NCBI RefSeq assembly: GCF_012910955.1
Contig: NZ_WTVQ01000009.1
Coordinates: 62,001-126,000 of the forward strand
Reading direction: 5' to 3'
Origin: Aromatoleum diolicum
GTDB lineage: Bacteria > Pseudomonadota > Gammaproteobacteria > Burkholderiales > Rhodocyclaceae
DNA length: 64,000 nt
Part shown: piece by piece, positions 17,316 through 26,828 of the stretch
Numbering within the stretch: the first letter of the stretch is position 1
Layout: each line of letters begins with the position of its first letter
Made by a program: the position numbers and the translations under genes
Notes under the pieces: model-generated
Told to the model about the DNA's origin: nothing
What the model saw: only the letters and a program-made list of their open reading frames with translations
The model's database searches: none

Positions 17316-17779
17316 GGGCGTTCCCGGTCCTGCGCCAACGGGTCGTTGCGCCGCACCTTCTTGCGCGGCGCCGGTTTGTAGTGGAGGTTCACGAATTCGC
17401 CGACCCAGTCGGCCATTTCGCGCGACATCGCGATGCCGTCGACCTGCTCGCCCGAATCGAGCAGCCGCGCCGCCTCGCCGTAACTCACCGTCACCGCCAC
17501 CGGACGCGCCACGCCGTCTTCGAGACGCCAATTCACGAAGACCTTGGGCACCGGCGAACTGAGATTGAGGAAATAGTTGTCCGCCTCGTCGCGGAACAGT
17601 TCGAGCGCGAAGCCGCCGACGAGGAACTGGTCTCGGTCGGTCTCGGCCACCAGCTGGCGCGTCGTCGCGGGGTTGTCACCGAAGGCCGGCACCACGCCGA
17701 CCGCCTCCCACGCCTCGTCGGCCCAGCGGCTCTGCAGGCGGCGGCGCTCCATGATCACGGCGATGGGGAAAGTGTACAT
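17312..17779 (-). CDS. DUF3305 domain protein
   Basis: A 155-residue cytosolic protein: IAVIMERRRLQSRWADEAWE at the start and GGFALELFRDEADNYFLNLS in the middle, then PKVFVNWRLEDG and VSYGEAARLLDSGEQVDGI, the DUF3305 pattern. No signal peptide, cofactor motif or membrane segment is seen. It is translationally coupled to DUF3306 and stands head to head with fdhD across about 150 bp, so the two operons of the formate dehydrogenase region diverge here. Function unknown; genomic association suggests enzyme assembly. Confidence 0.86.
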   Translation of the reverse strand: MYTFPIAVIMERRRLQSRWADEAWEAVGVVPAFGDNPATTRQLVAETDRDQFLVGGFALELFRDEADNYFLNLSSPVPKVFVNWRLEDGVARPVAVTVSYGEAARLLDSGEQVDGIAMSREMADWVGEFVNLHYKPAPRKKVRRNDPLAQDRERP

Positions 17780-17926
17780 GCGGCGAACTCCAAGGATCCT
17801 GATTCATCATAGGATAGGCGAAGCCGGCGAGGCGAGCGAAGCTCCCCACCCGGCGGCGGCGCACGGCGGCCGGGCGGCTGCCGGCGCGCGCTAGAATACC
17901 GGCCCGGACATCCGTTTCCACCACCC

Positions 17927-18766
17927 ATGACCTCATCCCCTGGCGCTGCGCCGCGCCGTCCCTTGCTGAGCCACGCCAGCCACCCGCTGACGGTCACGAT
18001 CCCGGCGACCAACGAGCTCGGCGAGGCGGTGCCGACCGCGATCGCCGGCGAATATCCGCTGACGCTGTACGTCGACAAGCGCGAGATCGTCACGCTGATG
18101 ACGCTCGGCGCCGAACCCGAGGCGCTGACGATCGGCTGGCTGCGCAACCAGCGCCTGGTGACGAGCCTCGACGACATCGAAGCGGTGCAGGTCGATTGGG
18201 ACGTCGGCGCGGTCGCCGTCACCACGCGCACGGGCCTCGTCGATGCCGACGCGCGCCTCGGCAGCCGCACCGTGACGACCGGCTGCGGCCAGGGCACGGT
18301 GTTCGGCGGCCTGATGGACGAGATCGACGCGATCCGCCTGCCGCCCGGGCGCAGCCTGTCGCAAGCGACGCTGTATGCGCTGATGGACGCGGTGCGCCAC
18401 CATGAGTCGATCTACAAGATGGCCGGCGCGGTGCATGGCTGCGCGCTCGCGGCGCCCACCGCGGACGGCAGCGAGATCCTGATGTTCGTCGAGGACGTCG
18501 GCCGCCACAACGCCGTCGACACGATCGCCGGCAAGATGTGGCTCGCCGGGCTCGAAGGCGGCGACAAGATCTTCTACACGACCGGCCGCCTGACCTCCGA
18601 GATGGTCATCAAGACCGCGCAGATGGGCATCCCCTTCCTCGTCTCGCGCTCCGGCCTCACGCAGATGGGCTGGGAGATCGCGCGCCGCATCGGCCTGACG
18701 ATGATCGGTCGCGCACAGGGCAAGCATTACCTTTTATTCACCGGCGAGGAGCGATTCACGCGATGA
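17927..18766 (+). CDS. fdhD: Formate dehydrogenase accessory sulfurtransferase FdhD
   Basis: A 279-residue protein that delivers sulfur to the molybdenum cofactor of formate dehydrogenase before export. ALTIGWLRNQRLV, SIYKMAGAVHGCALAAP, VEDVGRHNAVDTIAGKMW and GRLTSEMVIKTAQMGIP match the family along its length. The loop that carries the sulfur-transfer CxxC in E. coli reads TTGCGQGT here, so only Cys120 is present and the second Cys is Gly-flanked non-Cys. The stop codon overlaps the mobA start (ATGA). A TAGAAT element near 17892 could be its -10. Confidence 0.93.
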   Translation: MTSSPGAAPRRPLLSHASHPLTVTIPATNELGEAVPTAIAGEYPLTLYVDKREIVTLMTLGAEPEALTIGWLRNQRLVTSLDDIEAVQVDWDVGAVAVTTRTGLVDADARLGSRTVTTGCGQGTVFGGLMDEIDAIRLPPGRSLSQATLYALMDAVRHHESIYKMAGAVHGCALAAPTADGSEILMFVEDVGRHNAVDTIAGKMWLAGLEGGDKIFYTTGRLTSEMVIKTAQMGIPFLVSRSGLTQMGWEIARRIGLTMIGRAQGKHYLLFTGEERFTR

Positions 18767-19356
18767 GCGCGCGAGAAAAAATCACCGGCGTGATCCTCGC
18801 CGGCGGGCAGGGACGCCGCATGGGCAGCGTCGACAAGGGCCTCGTCGAGTTGCGCGGCCGGCCGATGGCCGAGTGGGTCATCGAGCGCCTGCGCCCGCAG
18901 GTCGACGAACTGATCATCAACGCCAACCAGAACGCCGAGCGCTACGCCACCTTCGGCTATCCGGTGTTTCCCGACGACATCGGCGGCTTTGCCGGTCCGC
19001 TCGCCGGCCTGCACGCCGCGCTGTCGCGCGCGCAGCATCCGCTGGTCGCGACCGCCCCGTGCGACTCGCCCTTCCTGCCCGAAGATCTCGTCGAACGCCT
19101 GTACCGCGCGCTCGACGCCGCCGGCGCCGAACTCGCCGTCGCGCGCACTTTCGATCAGCCGCATCCGGTGTTCTGCCTGTGCCGGCGCGACGTGCTGCCG
19201 CACCTCGACGAGTTCCTCGCATCCGGCGGGCGCAAGATCGACTTCTGGTACGCGACGCTGAAGATCATCGAAGTACAGTTCGACGACAAGGAAGCCGCCT
19301 TCCGCAATATCAATACCCGCGACGAACTCGACGACGTCGACCGCATCGACCGATGA
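18763..19356 (+). CDS. mobA: Molybdenum cofactor guanylyltransferase MobA
   Basis: A 197-residue enzyme that adds GMP to Mo-molybdopterin to make the MGD form used by formate dehydrogenase. GVILAGGQGRRMGSVDKGLV is the nucleotide-binding signature, with PDDIGGFAGPLAGLHAAL, TAPCDSPFLP (metal-binding Asp) and FRNINTRDEL downstream. The ATG sits in a 4-bp overlap with fdhD, and its own stop overlaps the next gene, so three genes form one coupled operon. Length is typical. Confidence 0.94.
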   Translation: MSAREKITGVILAGGQGRRMGSVDKGLVELRGRPMAEWVIERLRPQVDELIINANQNAERYATFGYPVFPDDIGGFAGPLAGLHAALSRAQHPLVATAPCDSPFLPEDLVERLYRALDAAGAELAVARTFDQPHPVFCLCRRDVLPHLDEFLASGGRKIDFWYATLKIIEVQFDDKEAAFRNINTRDELDDVDRIDR

Positions 19357-20264
19357 GTGCGCACGAGCCGCTCGCCACGCCGGAAAGCCCCTGCCTGACG
19401 GCGCGCCAGGCCGCGGCCTATCTGCACCTCAACGAGAAGAAACTGTACGAGCTCGCCAACAGCGGCGAAGTCCCCGCCGCGCGCGTCGGCGGCAAGTGGC
19501 TGTTCCCGCGCAAGCTGCTCGACGACTGGCTGCTCGAGCAGGCGCACGGCGGCGTGTTCACCGACCGGCTGCTGATCGCCGGCGGCGACGATGCGCTGCT
19601 CGCCGCGGCCGTCCGGGCGCTGGCCGCCGACCTCGGTGCCGACGCTTTCGTCGCCTACAGCCCGAGCAACACGCTCGCGGGTCTCGGACAACTCGCGCAC
19701 CGCCGCGCCGACCTGTGTGCGCTGCACTGGGGCGACGCCCAACACAGCGGTACCCAGCACGCGACCCTGCTGCGCGGCTATCCCGGCCATACGCGCTGGA
19801 CCCTGGTACGCATCGCGCAACGCGAACAGGGCGTGCTGCTGCGCCCGGATGTCGGCATCGACCAGCTCGAAACGCTCGCCGCATTCGACGTGCGCTGGGC
19901 CATGCGCCAGTCCGGTTCGGGCGCCGGACACTTCCTCATGTCGGCGCTCAAGGCGCGCGGGCTGCGAGCGGAGGATTGCAGCGTCGTCGCCACCCCACCG
20001 GGCGAGCGCGACGCCGCGGCGCTGCTGGTGCGTGATGCCGCCGACTGCGCCCCGGGCACACGCGCCACCGCCACCGAATTCGGGCTCGACTTCCTGCCCT
20101 TGGGCTGGGAAGCGCTCGATCTGGCGCTGCCGAAGGAAATCTTCTTCCGCCACCTGTTCCAGCGCCTGCTCGCGCGCCTCGGCAGCGCCGAACTGCGCGA
20201 ACTCGCCCGGCAACTCGGCGGCTACGACCTCACAGCGCTGGGGCAGGTGTTGGCGACAGCCTGA
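19353..20264 (+). CDS. Excisionase-type HTH fused to periplasmic-binding-protein-like domain, probable molybdate/cofactor regulator
   Basis: A 303-residue protein. Residues 13-65 form a MerR/excisionase-like helix-turn-helix (LTARQAAAYLHLNEKKLYEL, then GKWLFPRKLLDDWL). The remainder (about 75-303) resembles the PBP-like domain that binds molybdate or related oxyanions in one-component regulators, e.g. YSPSNTLAGLGQLAHRRADL and RQSGSGAGHFLM. Position in an fdhD-mobA operon suggests it tunes Mo-cofactor or formate dehydrogenase genes to molybdenum supply. The start overlaps the mobA stop by 4 bp. Its 3' end overlaps the convergent mobB gene by 35 bp. The ligand is inferred. Confidence 0.82.
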   Translation: MSAHEPLATPESPCLTARQAAAYLHLNEKKLYELANSGEVPAARVGGKWLFPRKLLDDWLLEQAHGGVFTDRLLIAGGDDALLAAAVRALAADLGADAFVAYSPSNTLAGLGQLAHRRADLCALHWGDAQHSGTQHATLLRGYPGHTRWTLVRIAQREQGVLLRPDVGIDQLETLAAFDVRWAMRQSGSGAGHFLMSALKARGLRAEDCSVVATPPGERDAAALLVRDAADCAPGTRATATEFGLDFLPLGWEALDLALPKEIFFRHLFQRLLARLGSAELRELARQLGGYDLTALGQVLATA

Positions 20265-20748
20265 ACATGTAATCGACGACGAAATCCGCGACCGCCTCGG
20301 GTTCGTTGATGTCGAGCTGTGGCAGCGGCGTGTCGAGCTCGACGTCGGTCGCAATCGCGACAATGTGCGGATCGTCCGGAAACAGCAGCGGCTCGCGCAC
20401 TGCCGCGCGATGGACCTCGATCTTCGGCATCGACGCGCGCTTGAAACCCTCCACCAGCACCAGATCGCAGTCTGACAGCTTGCCCAGCAACGCCTCCAGC
20501 GGCAGTTCCTCGTCGCCACGCAGCTCGTGCATCAAGGACCAGCGCCGGCCCGAGCTGATCAGCACCTCGCGGCAGCCGGCGTTGCGATGGCGCCACGAAT
20601 CCTTGCCTTCGTGGTCGATGTCGAATTGGTGGTGTGCATGCTTGATCAGCGACACACGCAAGCCGCGCGCGCTCAGCAGGGCGATCACGCGCTCGATTAG
20701 CGAAGTCTTGCCGCTGCCGGACCAGCCGGCGAATCCGATCACTTTCAA
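20230..20748 (-). CDS. mobB: Molybdopterin-guanine dinucleotide biosynthesis protein MobB
   Basis: A 172-residue P-loop GTPase-like protein: FAGWSGSGKTSLIERVI (Walker A), VSLIKHAHHQFDIDHEGKDS, HRNAGCREVLISS and DLVLVEGFKRASMPKIEVHR are MobB hallmarks. It assists MobA, which lies on the facing operon. It follows the response-regulator gene by 40 bp on the same strand and probably ends that transcript. The last 35 bases overlap the 3' end of the convergent regulator gene. Confidence 0.93.
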   Translation of the reverse strand: MKVIGFAGWSGSGKTSLIERVIALLSARGLRVSLIKHAHHQFDIDHEGKDSWRHRNAGCREVLISSGRRWSLMHELRGDEELPLEALLGKLSDCDLVLVEGFKRASMPKIEVHRAAVREPLLFPDDPHIVAIATDVELDTPLPQLDINEPEAVADFVVDYMFRLSPTPAPAL

Positions 20749-20788
20749 TTCGCTTCCTTCTCTTCCCGGCCGAAACTTTCCAGCCCAT

Positions 20789-22180
20789 TCACGTCACAGA
20801 CTCGCCCCAGTCGGCGCACTTGCGCTCCAGCGTCTTGCGCGAAACCCCGAGGCGCCGCGCCGCTTCCGACTTGTTGCCGCCACAGGCATCGAGCATGTGC
20901 AGGATGTGGCGCTTCTCCACCTCGTCGAGCGACAGGTCGGCGTCGGAACCCAGCACATCGCCGCGCGCACTCAGCGCATCCACGGGGAATCCGCCGAGAA
21001 TCAGCGAACGCTCGATGAAGTTGCGCAACTCGCGCACATTGCCCGGCCAGCCGTACGCCGCCAGCTGCGCCAGCAAGCCGTGCGACAGGGCCAGCGGCGC
21101 CACGCCGAGCTGCAGGGTCAGCAGATTCATGAAATGGCGCGCCAGATCCGGAATGTCCTCGGCGCGCTCGCGCAGCGGCGGAATCTCGATATCGACAACG
21201 GCGAGACGGAAATACAGATCCTGGCGGAAACGCCCCGCTGCCACTTCGGCGGCAAGCTTGCGGTTCGACGCCGCGACGATGCGCACATCCACGGGTACTT
21301 CGCGCTCCGACCCCACCGGCCGCACCTTGCGCTCCTCCAGCACGCGCAGCAGGCGTGTCTGCAGCGCCAGTGGCAATTCACTGATCTCGTCGAGGAACAG
21401 CGTGCCGCCATGCGCATAGTAGAACAGCCCGTTGCGGCTTTCCGTGGCACCGGTGAACGCCCCCTTCAAGTGCCCGAACAGCTCGCTTTCGATCAGCTCG
21501 GCGGCGATCGACGCGCAGTTTACCGGCACGAAGGGACGCTGCGCACGCGGGCTCATGCGGTGCAGCGCGCGCGCCGCGACTTCCTTGCCGGTGCCCGATT
21601 CGCCCAGCAACAGCACCGTGCTGGGCATCTGCGCAACGCGGCGCAACACCGCGCGCAGGCTCTCCATCGTCGCCGAATGTCCCACCAGGCCCTCGACGTC
21701 GGCGCTGAGTCCCGCCAGTTCGCGCCGCAGGATGAAGTTCTCGCGCGCCAGGTGGGCGCGCTGGAAGCAGTTCTTGATCGAATTGAGGATCTGGTCGACG
21801 CGGAAGGGCTTGAGGATGAAATCGGATGCGCCACCGCGCAGCGCATTGATTGCGGTATCGAGGTCGGCGAAGGCCGTGATCAGGATCACGTCGCCGGCGA
21901 AGCCGTGTTCGCGCAACTGGTGCAGCCAGTCGAGACCGGACTTGCCCGGCAGCGCGATGTCGAGGATCAGCAGGTCGAAATGCAGGCGCGCCATCAAGCG
22001 CATCGCGTGTTCGGCATCCGGCGCCGTCTCGACCAGGCCGCAACGCGGCTTGAGCGCCCGCTCGAGAAAGCTGCGCATGCCTTCCTCGTCATCCACGACG
22101 AGGACGGAATGGGCCTGCCAGTTGAACTCCGCGGAGCTGGCGGGGTTACCGGCCAGTACCTCACGCTCGTACTGCACCAT
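20789..22180 (-). CDS. Sigma-54-dependent response regulator (receiver-AAA-Fis HTH)
   Basis: A 463-residue NtrC-class activator. The receiver holds Asp74 in LLILDIALPGK, with ITAF and LKPF completing the switch. The AAA domain has GESGTGKE, the sigma-54 contact loop ELFGHLKGAFTGATE with intact GAFTGA, and TLFLDEISELP as Walker B. The C-terminal Fis-type helix-turn-helix is GNKSEAARRLGVSRKTLERK. It lies 96 bp after its cognate kinase gene and 40 bp before mobB. A plausible target is the sigma-54 promoter of the formate dehydrogenase operon at 16606; this is inference. Confidence 0.92.
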   Translation of the reverse strand: MVQYEREVLAGNPASSAEFNWQAHSVLVVDDEEGMRSFLERALKPRCGLVETAPDAEHAMRLMARLHFDLLILDIALPGKSGLDWLHQLREHGFAGDVILITAFADLDTAINALRGGASDFILKPFRVDQILNSIKNCFQRAHLARENFILRRELAGLSADVEGLVGHSATMESLRAVLRRVAQMPSTVLLLGESGTGKEVAARALHRMSPRAQRPFVPVNCASIAAELIESELFGHLKGAFTGATESRNGLFYYAHGGTLFLDEISELPLALQTRLLRVLEERKVRPVGSEREVPVDVRIVAASNRKLAAEVAAGRFRQDLYFRLAVVDIEIPPLRERAEDIPDLARHFMNLLTLQLGVAPLALSHGLLAQLAAYGWPGNVRELRNFIERSLILGGFPVDALSARGDVLGSDADLSLDEVEKRHILHMLDACGGNKSEAARRLGVSRKTLERKCADWGESVT

Positions 22181-22276
22181 AGGTCTTTGTCCTGAAATTC
22201 AGCCTGTGCGCGGTCTGCTTGAAATTTGTAACAAAATCATAATAACGACGCCAGACCTCCGGACCGCGTGCATAAA

Positions 22277-24376
22277 TCACCAACGACGCAGGAAACCGGG
22301 CGCACTCGGCGAGACGTCATAGCGCGCGTCACGCCTCAGCCACAGCGAAAACTCACTGCCTTCGCCGGGGCGGCTATCCACCGTGATGCGTCCGCCATAG
22401 CGCTCGACGATGGTGTAGCTGATCGACAGGCCCAAGCCCGTGCCGCTGCCCTTCTTGGTCGTGAAAAAAGGATCGAAGATGTGCGACAGGTCTTCCGCTG
22501 CAATGCCGTGACCGCTATCACGCACCCGGATCACGGCACCCGCCAGTGCCCCGTCCTCGAGCCAGTCGGCCGTCACTAGGCCCAGCGAACCGCCGTCCGG
22601 CATCGCCTGCAACGCGTTCACCATTAGATTGATCAACACCTGTTGCAGTTCGCTGCGGTTGATCTCGATGCTCGTCGTCGCGCGCAGATCCGTATCGACA
22701 CCGATCGCGCGCTTGTCGAGGTTGTGACGTGTCAGCAACAGGCAATCGGCCACCACGGCGTTCACGTCGACCGCCTCGGCGTAGCCGGCGAACTCGCCGG
22801 GGCGCGCGAACTGCAGCAGTTTCGCGACGATCTGGCGAATGCGGTCGGATTGCTCGTGGATCAGCCGGATCTCGTGGCGCACCGGTTCCGCGGCCGCCCC
22901 CAGCACATCCCGCAGCACATCGAGATTGCCCTGGATCACCGCCACCGGATTGTTGATCTCGTGCGCCACGCCAGCGGTCAGCTCGCCGATCGCCGCGAGC
23001 TTTTCGCTCATTGCCAATTGCTGCTGCGCGCGCCGCAGCGTCTCGTTGGCTTCGCTCAACTCGGCGGTGCGCTCAGCGACCTTGCGGTCCAGTTCGTCGG
23101 CCCAGCGCTGCAATTCCTCGCGCTTCGCCGACAGCGTATCGAGCAACTGGTCGAACTCGCCCGCCAGCCGCCCCAGCTCATCACGGCTCGCCACCTCGCC
23201 GACGCGCGCATCCGTCTCGCCCTGTTCGACCCGCTGGATCACCGCGTTCATGCGCTCGATCGGCCGGAACACGCTGCGCGCCCAGCGCAGACTGAGCACC
23301 GCCCCGGCCGCGCTGATCGCGATGAACAGTGCGAACAGCGCGCCCATCGCCATGCGCCTCGCGTCACGGAACGGTGCCTCGAGAAAGCCGACGTACAGCA
23401 TCCCGACACGCTCGCCGCGACCGTCGACGATGGCTTCGTAGCCCGACACGTAATCGTCGTTCACAACGAAGGCCGTACCGTGCCACATCTCGCCACGCCC
23501 CAGCACCCGATCGCGCACCGCCTGCGACACGCGCGTGCCGAGCGCCCGCGTGTCGCCGAACAGGCGCACATTGGTGGCGATGCGCGTGTCGTCGAGGAAA
23601 AGGGTGGCGGTGCCGCGGCTGCCGAGCGGCAGCGAACCGTCGCGATAGACGATGGCATTGATGCGGTCGACCATCTCCAGATTGCCGTTGAGCAGCACAC
23701 CGCCCTCAAGCACACCCACGAGCCTGCGCTTGTCGTCATACACCGGTGCGGCCGAGTGGATCACCAAGCCGCGGTCCTCGGCGGTGCGCGCATCGGGGGC
23801 CGCCGCGCGGGTGTCCACCAGCGGCAACCAGGCGCGCTCGCGCAGCTCCGGCGACAGGGTCGCCAGCGCCATTGCCGGAAATTGCTCGACCGTCGTCAGC
23901 GCCGAGCCATTCAATGCAGCCATCACCACGGGCCAGTCGCTGCGTGGCGGCACGGTCTCGGGCAGCGCACGCGACGCTGCCAGCGGACGCCCTTCGCGGT
24001 CGAGCAGCAGCAGGAAATCGAGACGCCGTCCGGGCGCCAGCTCCGCGAGCAACGCCGACATCGCCCCGGGCGAAGTACCGAGTCGCCCTGCCAGCTGGTG
24101 CGACTCGGCGAGGGACTGGACCTCGCGCCCGACACCGATGCGCACACTGTCGAAGTACTCGTGGGCAGTGACGAGGTCGGAACTGATCTTGAAATTGAGG
24201 AGGCGCTCGTAGGCCTCGTCGCCCCAGGTCCACACCAGTCCCAGCAAGACCGGGACCCCCACCAACAGCGGGGCGAGAACCAGCACCAGGAGCTTGGCGC
24301 GGACCGAACGCTCCAGCCGCTCGGCCCAGCGCCTCTGCGACGTCCGCACGCCGGCGCGCGTCGCAGTTTGCGACAC
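22277..24376 (-). CDS. Membrane sensor histidine kinase with periplasmic Cache-type sensor and HAMP
   Basis: A 699-residue kinase. One membrane helix near 28-50, a periplasmic region of about 300 residues (motifs such as LDREGRPLAASRALPE and VYDDKRRLVGVLEGGVLLNG resemble a Cache sensor), a second helix about 343-366, a HAMP segment, a coiled coil (ELDRKVAERTAELSEANETL), the phosphoacceptor His472 in LTAGVAHEINNPVAVIQGNL and an HATPase domain with NLMVNALQAM, DSGHGI and GTGLGLSI. The GTG at 24376 follows the htpX stop by 9 bp. With the downstream sigma-54 activator it forms a two-component system. The signal is unknown; a small anion or carboxylate is typical for this sensor class. Confidence 0.9.
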   Translation of the reverse strand: MSQTATRAGVRTSQRRWAERLERSVRAKLLVLVLAPLLVGVPVLLGLVWTWGDEAYERLLNFKISSDLVTAHEYFDSVRIGVGREVQSLAESHQLAGRLGTSPGAMSALLAELAPGRRLDFLLLLDREGRPLAASRALPETVPPRSDWPVVMAALNGSALTTVEQFPAMALATLSPELRERAWLPLVDTRAAAPDARTAEDRGLVIHSAAPVYDDKRRLVGVLEGGVLLNGNLEMVDRINAIVYRDGSLPLGSRGTATLFLDDTRIATNVRLFGDTRALGTRVSQAVRDRVLGRGEMWHGTAFVVNDDYVSGYEAIVDGRGERVGMLYVGFLEAPFRDARRMAMGALFALFIAISAAGAVLSLRWARSVFRPIERMNAVIQRVEQGETDARVGEVASRDELGRLAGEFDQLLDTLSAKREELQRWADELDRKVAERTAELSEANETLRRAQQQLAMSEKLAAIGELTAGVAHEINNPVAVIQGNLDVLRDVLGAAAEPVRHEIRLIHEQSDRIRQIVAKLLQFARPGEFAGYAEAVDVNAVVADCLLLTRHNLDKRAIGVDTDLRATTSIEINRSELQQVLINLMVNALQAMPDGGSLGLVTADWLEDGALAGAVIRVRDSGHGIAAEDLSHIFDPFFTTKKGSGTGLGLSISYTIVERYGGRITVDSRPGEGSEFSLWLRRDARYDVSPSAPGFLRRW

Positions 24377-24385
24377 CGCGGGTGC

Positions 24386-25234
24386 CTAGCGGCGCACGAT
24401 CAGCTCGCGCAGGCGTGCGATGCGTTCCTGCGTCGACGGGTGGGTCGAGAACAGTCCGCGCAGGCCGCCGCCAGCCAACGGATTCATGATCATCATCTGC
24501 GCCGTCTCGGGATGCGCCTCCGCGGCATGCATCGGAATGCCGCGCGCGTAGGCATCGATCTTCGCCAGCGCGCTCGCGAGTGCGTCCGGATCACCGGAGA
24601 TTTCCGCGCCGCCGCGGTCGGCACCGAACTCGCGGGTGCGCGAGATCGCCATCTGGATCACCATGGCGGCCAGCGGTGCCATCACCATCACCAGGATCTG
24701 CAGCACCATGTTCGGGCGCTCGTCGTCACGGCTGCCGCCGAAGAACATGCCGAACTGCGCCAGCATCGAGATCGCACCGGCAACCGTCGCCGAAATCGTC
24801 GAGATCAGGATGTCGCGGTTCTTCACATGCGCCAGCTCGTGCGCCATCACGCCACGCAACTCGCGCTCGGACAGCATGCGGATGATGCCCGTGGTCGCCG
24901 CCACCGCCGCGTTGTCAGGATTGCGGCCGGTTGCAAACGCGTTCGGCTGCGCCTCGTCGATGATGTACACCTTGGGCATCGGCAGCTGCGCACGCGTCGC
25001 CAAATCGCGCACCATGTTGTACAGATAAGGCGAGCTGGTCTCGTCCACCTGGCGCGCGTTGTACATCTTCAGCACCATCTTGTCCGAAAACCAGTAGGCC
25101 CACAGGTTCATCGCACCGCCGAACACCAGCGCGATCAACATGCCCTGCTGGCCGCCGAGCATGGCACCCACCGCACCGAACAGGGCGACGATACCCGCCA
25201 TCAGGATGGAGGTTTTGACCCAGTTGCCGAACAT
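24386..25234 (-). CDS. htpX: Membrane zinc metalloprotease HtpX
   Basis: A 282-residue inner-membrane M48 protease. The N-terminal helix pair ([19 protein letters not shown] and [18 protein letters not shown]) precedes [12 protein letters not shown], the zinc HExxH, with [14 protein letters not shown] supplying the third ligand. It clears misfolded membrane proteins on the cytosolic face. The tail [14 protein letters not shown] and [15 protein letters not shown] are conserved. It lies 143 bp downstream of fmt and 9 bp before the kinase gene on the same strand. Confidence 0.95.
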   Translation of the reverse strand: MFGNWVKTSILMAGIVALFGAVGAMLGGQQGMLIALVFGGAMNLWAYWFSDKMVLKMYNARQVDETSSPYLYNMVRDLATRAQLPMPKVYIIDEAQPNAFATGRNPDNAAVAATTGIIRMLSERELRGVMAHELAHVKNRDILISTISATVAGAISMLAQFGMFFGGSRDDERPNMVLQILVMVMAPLAAMVIQMAISRTREFGADRGGAEISGDPDALASALAKIDAYARGIPMHAAEAHPETAQMMIMNPLAGGGLRGLFSTHPSTQERIARLRELIVRR

Positions 25235-25377
25235 TTTCCGTTTTTCCTCTCAAGTCATTACAGGACATCTGCCCGCTAGATGGGGCATTTTCGACAGGAT
25301 TCAATCGGCTGCCGACGAGCGCATGGCAACGCGGCCGCGTTCCCGCGGCGTGCCCCCTTGCTCAGGCTGAAGCGCGA

Positions 25378-26328
25378 TCAAGCCGCAGCGAATGCGAAGC
25401 GTTCGCCTGCAATGACCGGAAATCCGCGCAGAAATTCCCCCGCCGGCAGACGACGGCTACCCGGCTTCTGCATTTCGATCAGGCGTAGCGCCTGTTCGCC
25501 GCAGGCCACCACGACGCCCCCATCGTCAGCCGCCAGCACCGTGCCCGGCTCACCGTGTCCGGCAACCACCTCGGCGCGCCACACCTTGACCGGCACCTCG
25601 CGCAAAGTCGCGACCGCCCCCGGGAACGGGTTGAACGCGCGCACCGCAAACGCGAGCTCGGCCGCGGGACGCCGCCAGTCGATCGCCGCCTCGGCCTTGC
25701 CGATTTTCGCCGCATACGTTACGCCTGCGGCGGGCTGTGGCGTCGCTGCGAGACCACTCTGCGGCAGCAGGCGCAAAGCCTCGACGATCATCTGCGCGCC
25801 CAGCACCGCCAGACGGTCATGCAGCGACCCAGTGGTGTCGTCCGCGCCGATCGGCAGTGCACGTTTCATCAGCATCGGCCCGGTATCCAGGCCTTCGTCC
25901 ATCTGCATGATGGTGATACCGGTCTCCGCATCGCCCGCCTCGATCGCGCGATGGATCGGCGCCGCGCCGCGCCAGCGCGGCAACAGCGAGGCATGGATGT
26001 TGATGCAGCCCAGGCGCGGCAGATCGAGCACCGCGCGCGGCAGGATCAGGCCGTAGGCCGCGACCACCAGCACGTCCGGCGCGCATGCGACGAGCTGTGC
26101 GCGTTGCGCGTCGGTACGCAGCTTCTCCGGCTGATCGACGGCGATGCCATGCGCCAGCGCGACCTGCTTGACCGGACTCGGGTTCAGCTTCATGCCGCGT
26201 CCAGCCGGGCGATCGGGCTGGGTCAGCACCAGCGGCACCGCAAAACCCGCCGCGATGATGGCCTCCAGCGCCGCCGCGGCGAACTCCGGCGTCCCCGCAA
26301 AGGCCACGCGCAAGGGCGCGGCCGTCAC
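25378..26328 (-). CDS. fmt: Methionyl-tRNA formyltransferase
   Basis: A 316-residue enzyme that formylates initiator Met-t[41 protein letters not shown] and [20 protein letters not shown] (with the catalytic Asn-His) plus [11 protein letters not shown] are all present. The C-terminal OB-like domain follows FNPFPGA. The start is GTG 26328, which overlaps the def stop codon (GTGA), the usual translational coupling of def and fmt. A longer open frame upstream runs through def and is rejected. Confidence 0.96.
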   Translation of the reverse strand: MTAAPLRVAFAGTPEFAAAALEAIIAAGFAVPLVLTQPDRPAGRGMKLNPSPVKQVALAHGIAVDQPEKLRTDAQRAQLVACAPDVLVVAAYGLILPRAVLDLPRLGCINIHASLLPRWRGAAPIHRAIEAGDAETGITIMQMDEGLDTGPMLMKRALPIGADDTTGSLHDRLAVLGAQMIVEALRLLPQSGLAATPQPAAGVTYAAKIGKAEAAIDWRRPAAELAFAVRAFNPFPGAVATLREVPVKVWRAEVVAGHGEPGTVLAADDGGVVVACGEQALRLIEMQKPGSRRLPAGEFLRGFPVIAGERFAFAAA

Positions 26329-26828
26329 GCGGTGATCCGCGCTTTCTTGGCCAGTCGCGTCTTGATGCGGCCCAGCTTGAGCGGCGACAGGTATTCGACG
26401 AATACCTTGCCATTCAGATGATCGATTTCGTGCTGAATGCACACCGCCAGCAGATCGTCGGCTTCCAGCTCGAACGGCCTGCCCTGCGTATCCACCGCAC
26501 GCACGCGCACGTACTCGGCACGACACACCGTCTCGTAGATGCCGGGGACCGACAGGCACCCCTCCTCGCCGATGTGCTCCCCCGATTTCTCGAGGATTTC
26601 GGGGTTGATGAACACTTGCAGCGCGGATCTGTCCTCGCTGATGTCGATCACCACGACGCGCTTATGCACGTCGACCTGGGTCGCGGCGAGCCCGATCCCG
26701 GGGGCCTCATACATGGTTTCGGCCATGTCCTTGATCAGTTGACGGATCGAATCATCCACGTCGGAAACGGGAGTCGCGCGGGTATGCAGGCGTGGATCGG
26801 GATAGCGAAGAATCGGTAATAGCGCCAT
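26325..26828 (-). CDS. def: Peptide deformylase
   Basis: A 167-residue metalloenzyme that removes N-formyl groups from new proteins. The three signatures are intact: [20 protein letters not shown] (metal ligand Cys91) and QHEIDHLNG (His133, Glu134, His137). It is the first gene of the minus-strand block def-fmt-htpX-kinase-regulator-mobB and diverges from the LysM gene across 162 bp. Confidence 0.97.
   Translation of the reverse strand: MALLPILRYPDPRLHTRATPVSDVDDSIRQLIKDMAETMYEAPGIGLAATQVDVHKRVVVIDISEDRSALQVFINPEILEKSGEHIGEEGCLSVPGIYETVCRAEYVRVRAVDTQGRPFELEADDLLAVCIQHEIDHLNGKVFVEYLSPLKLGRIKTRLAKKARITA

Noticed and set aside
20789-24376. Assignment of the two-component pair as NtrY/NtrX
   Set aside because: The kinase has a Cache-like periplasmic sensor and a domain order unlike NtrY; only the neighbourhood resembles ntrYX, so no symbol is given.
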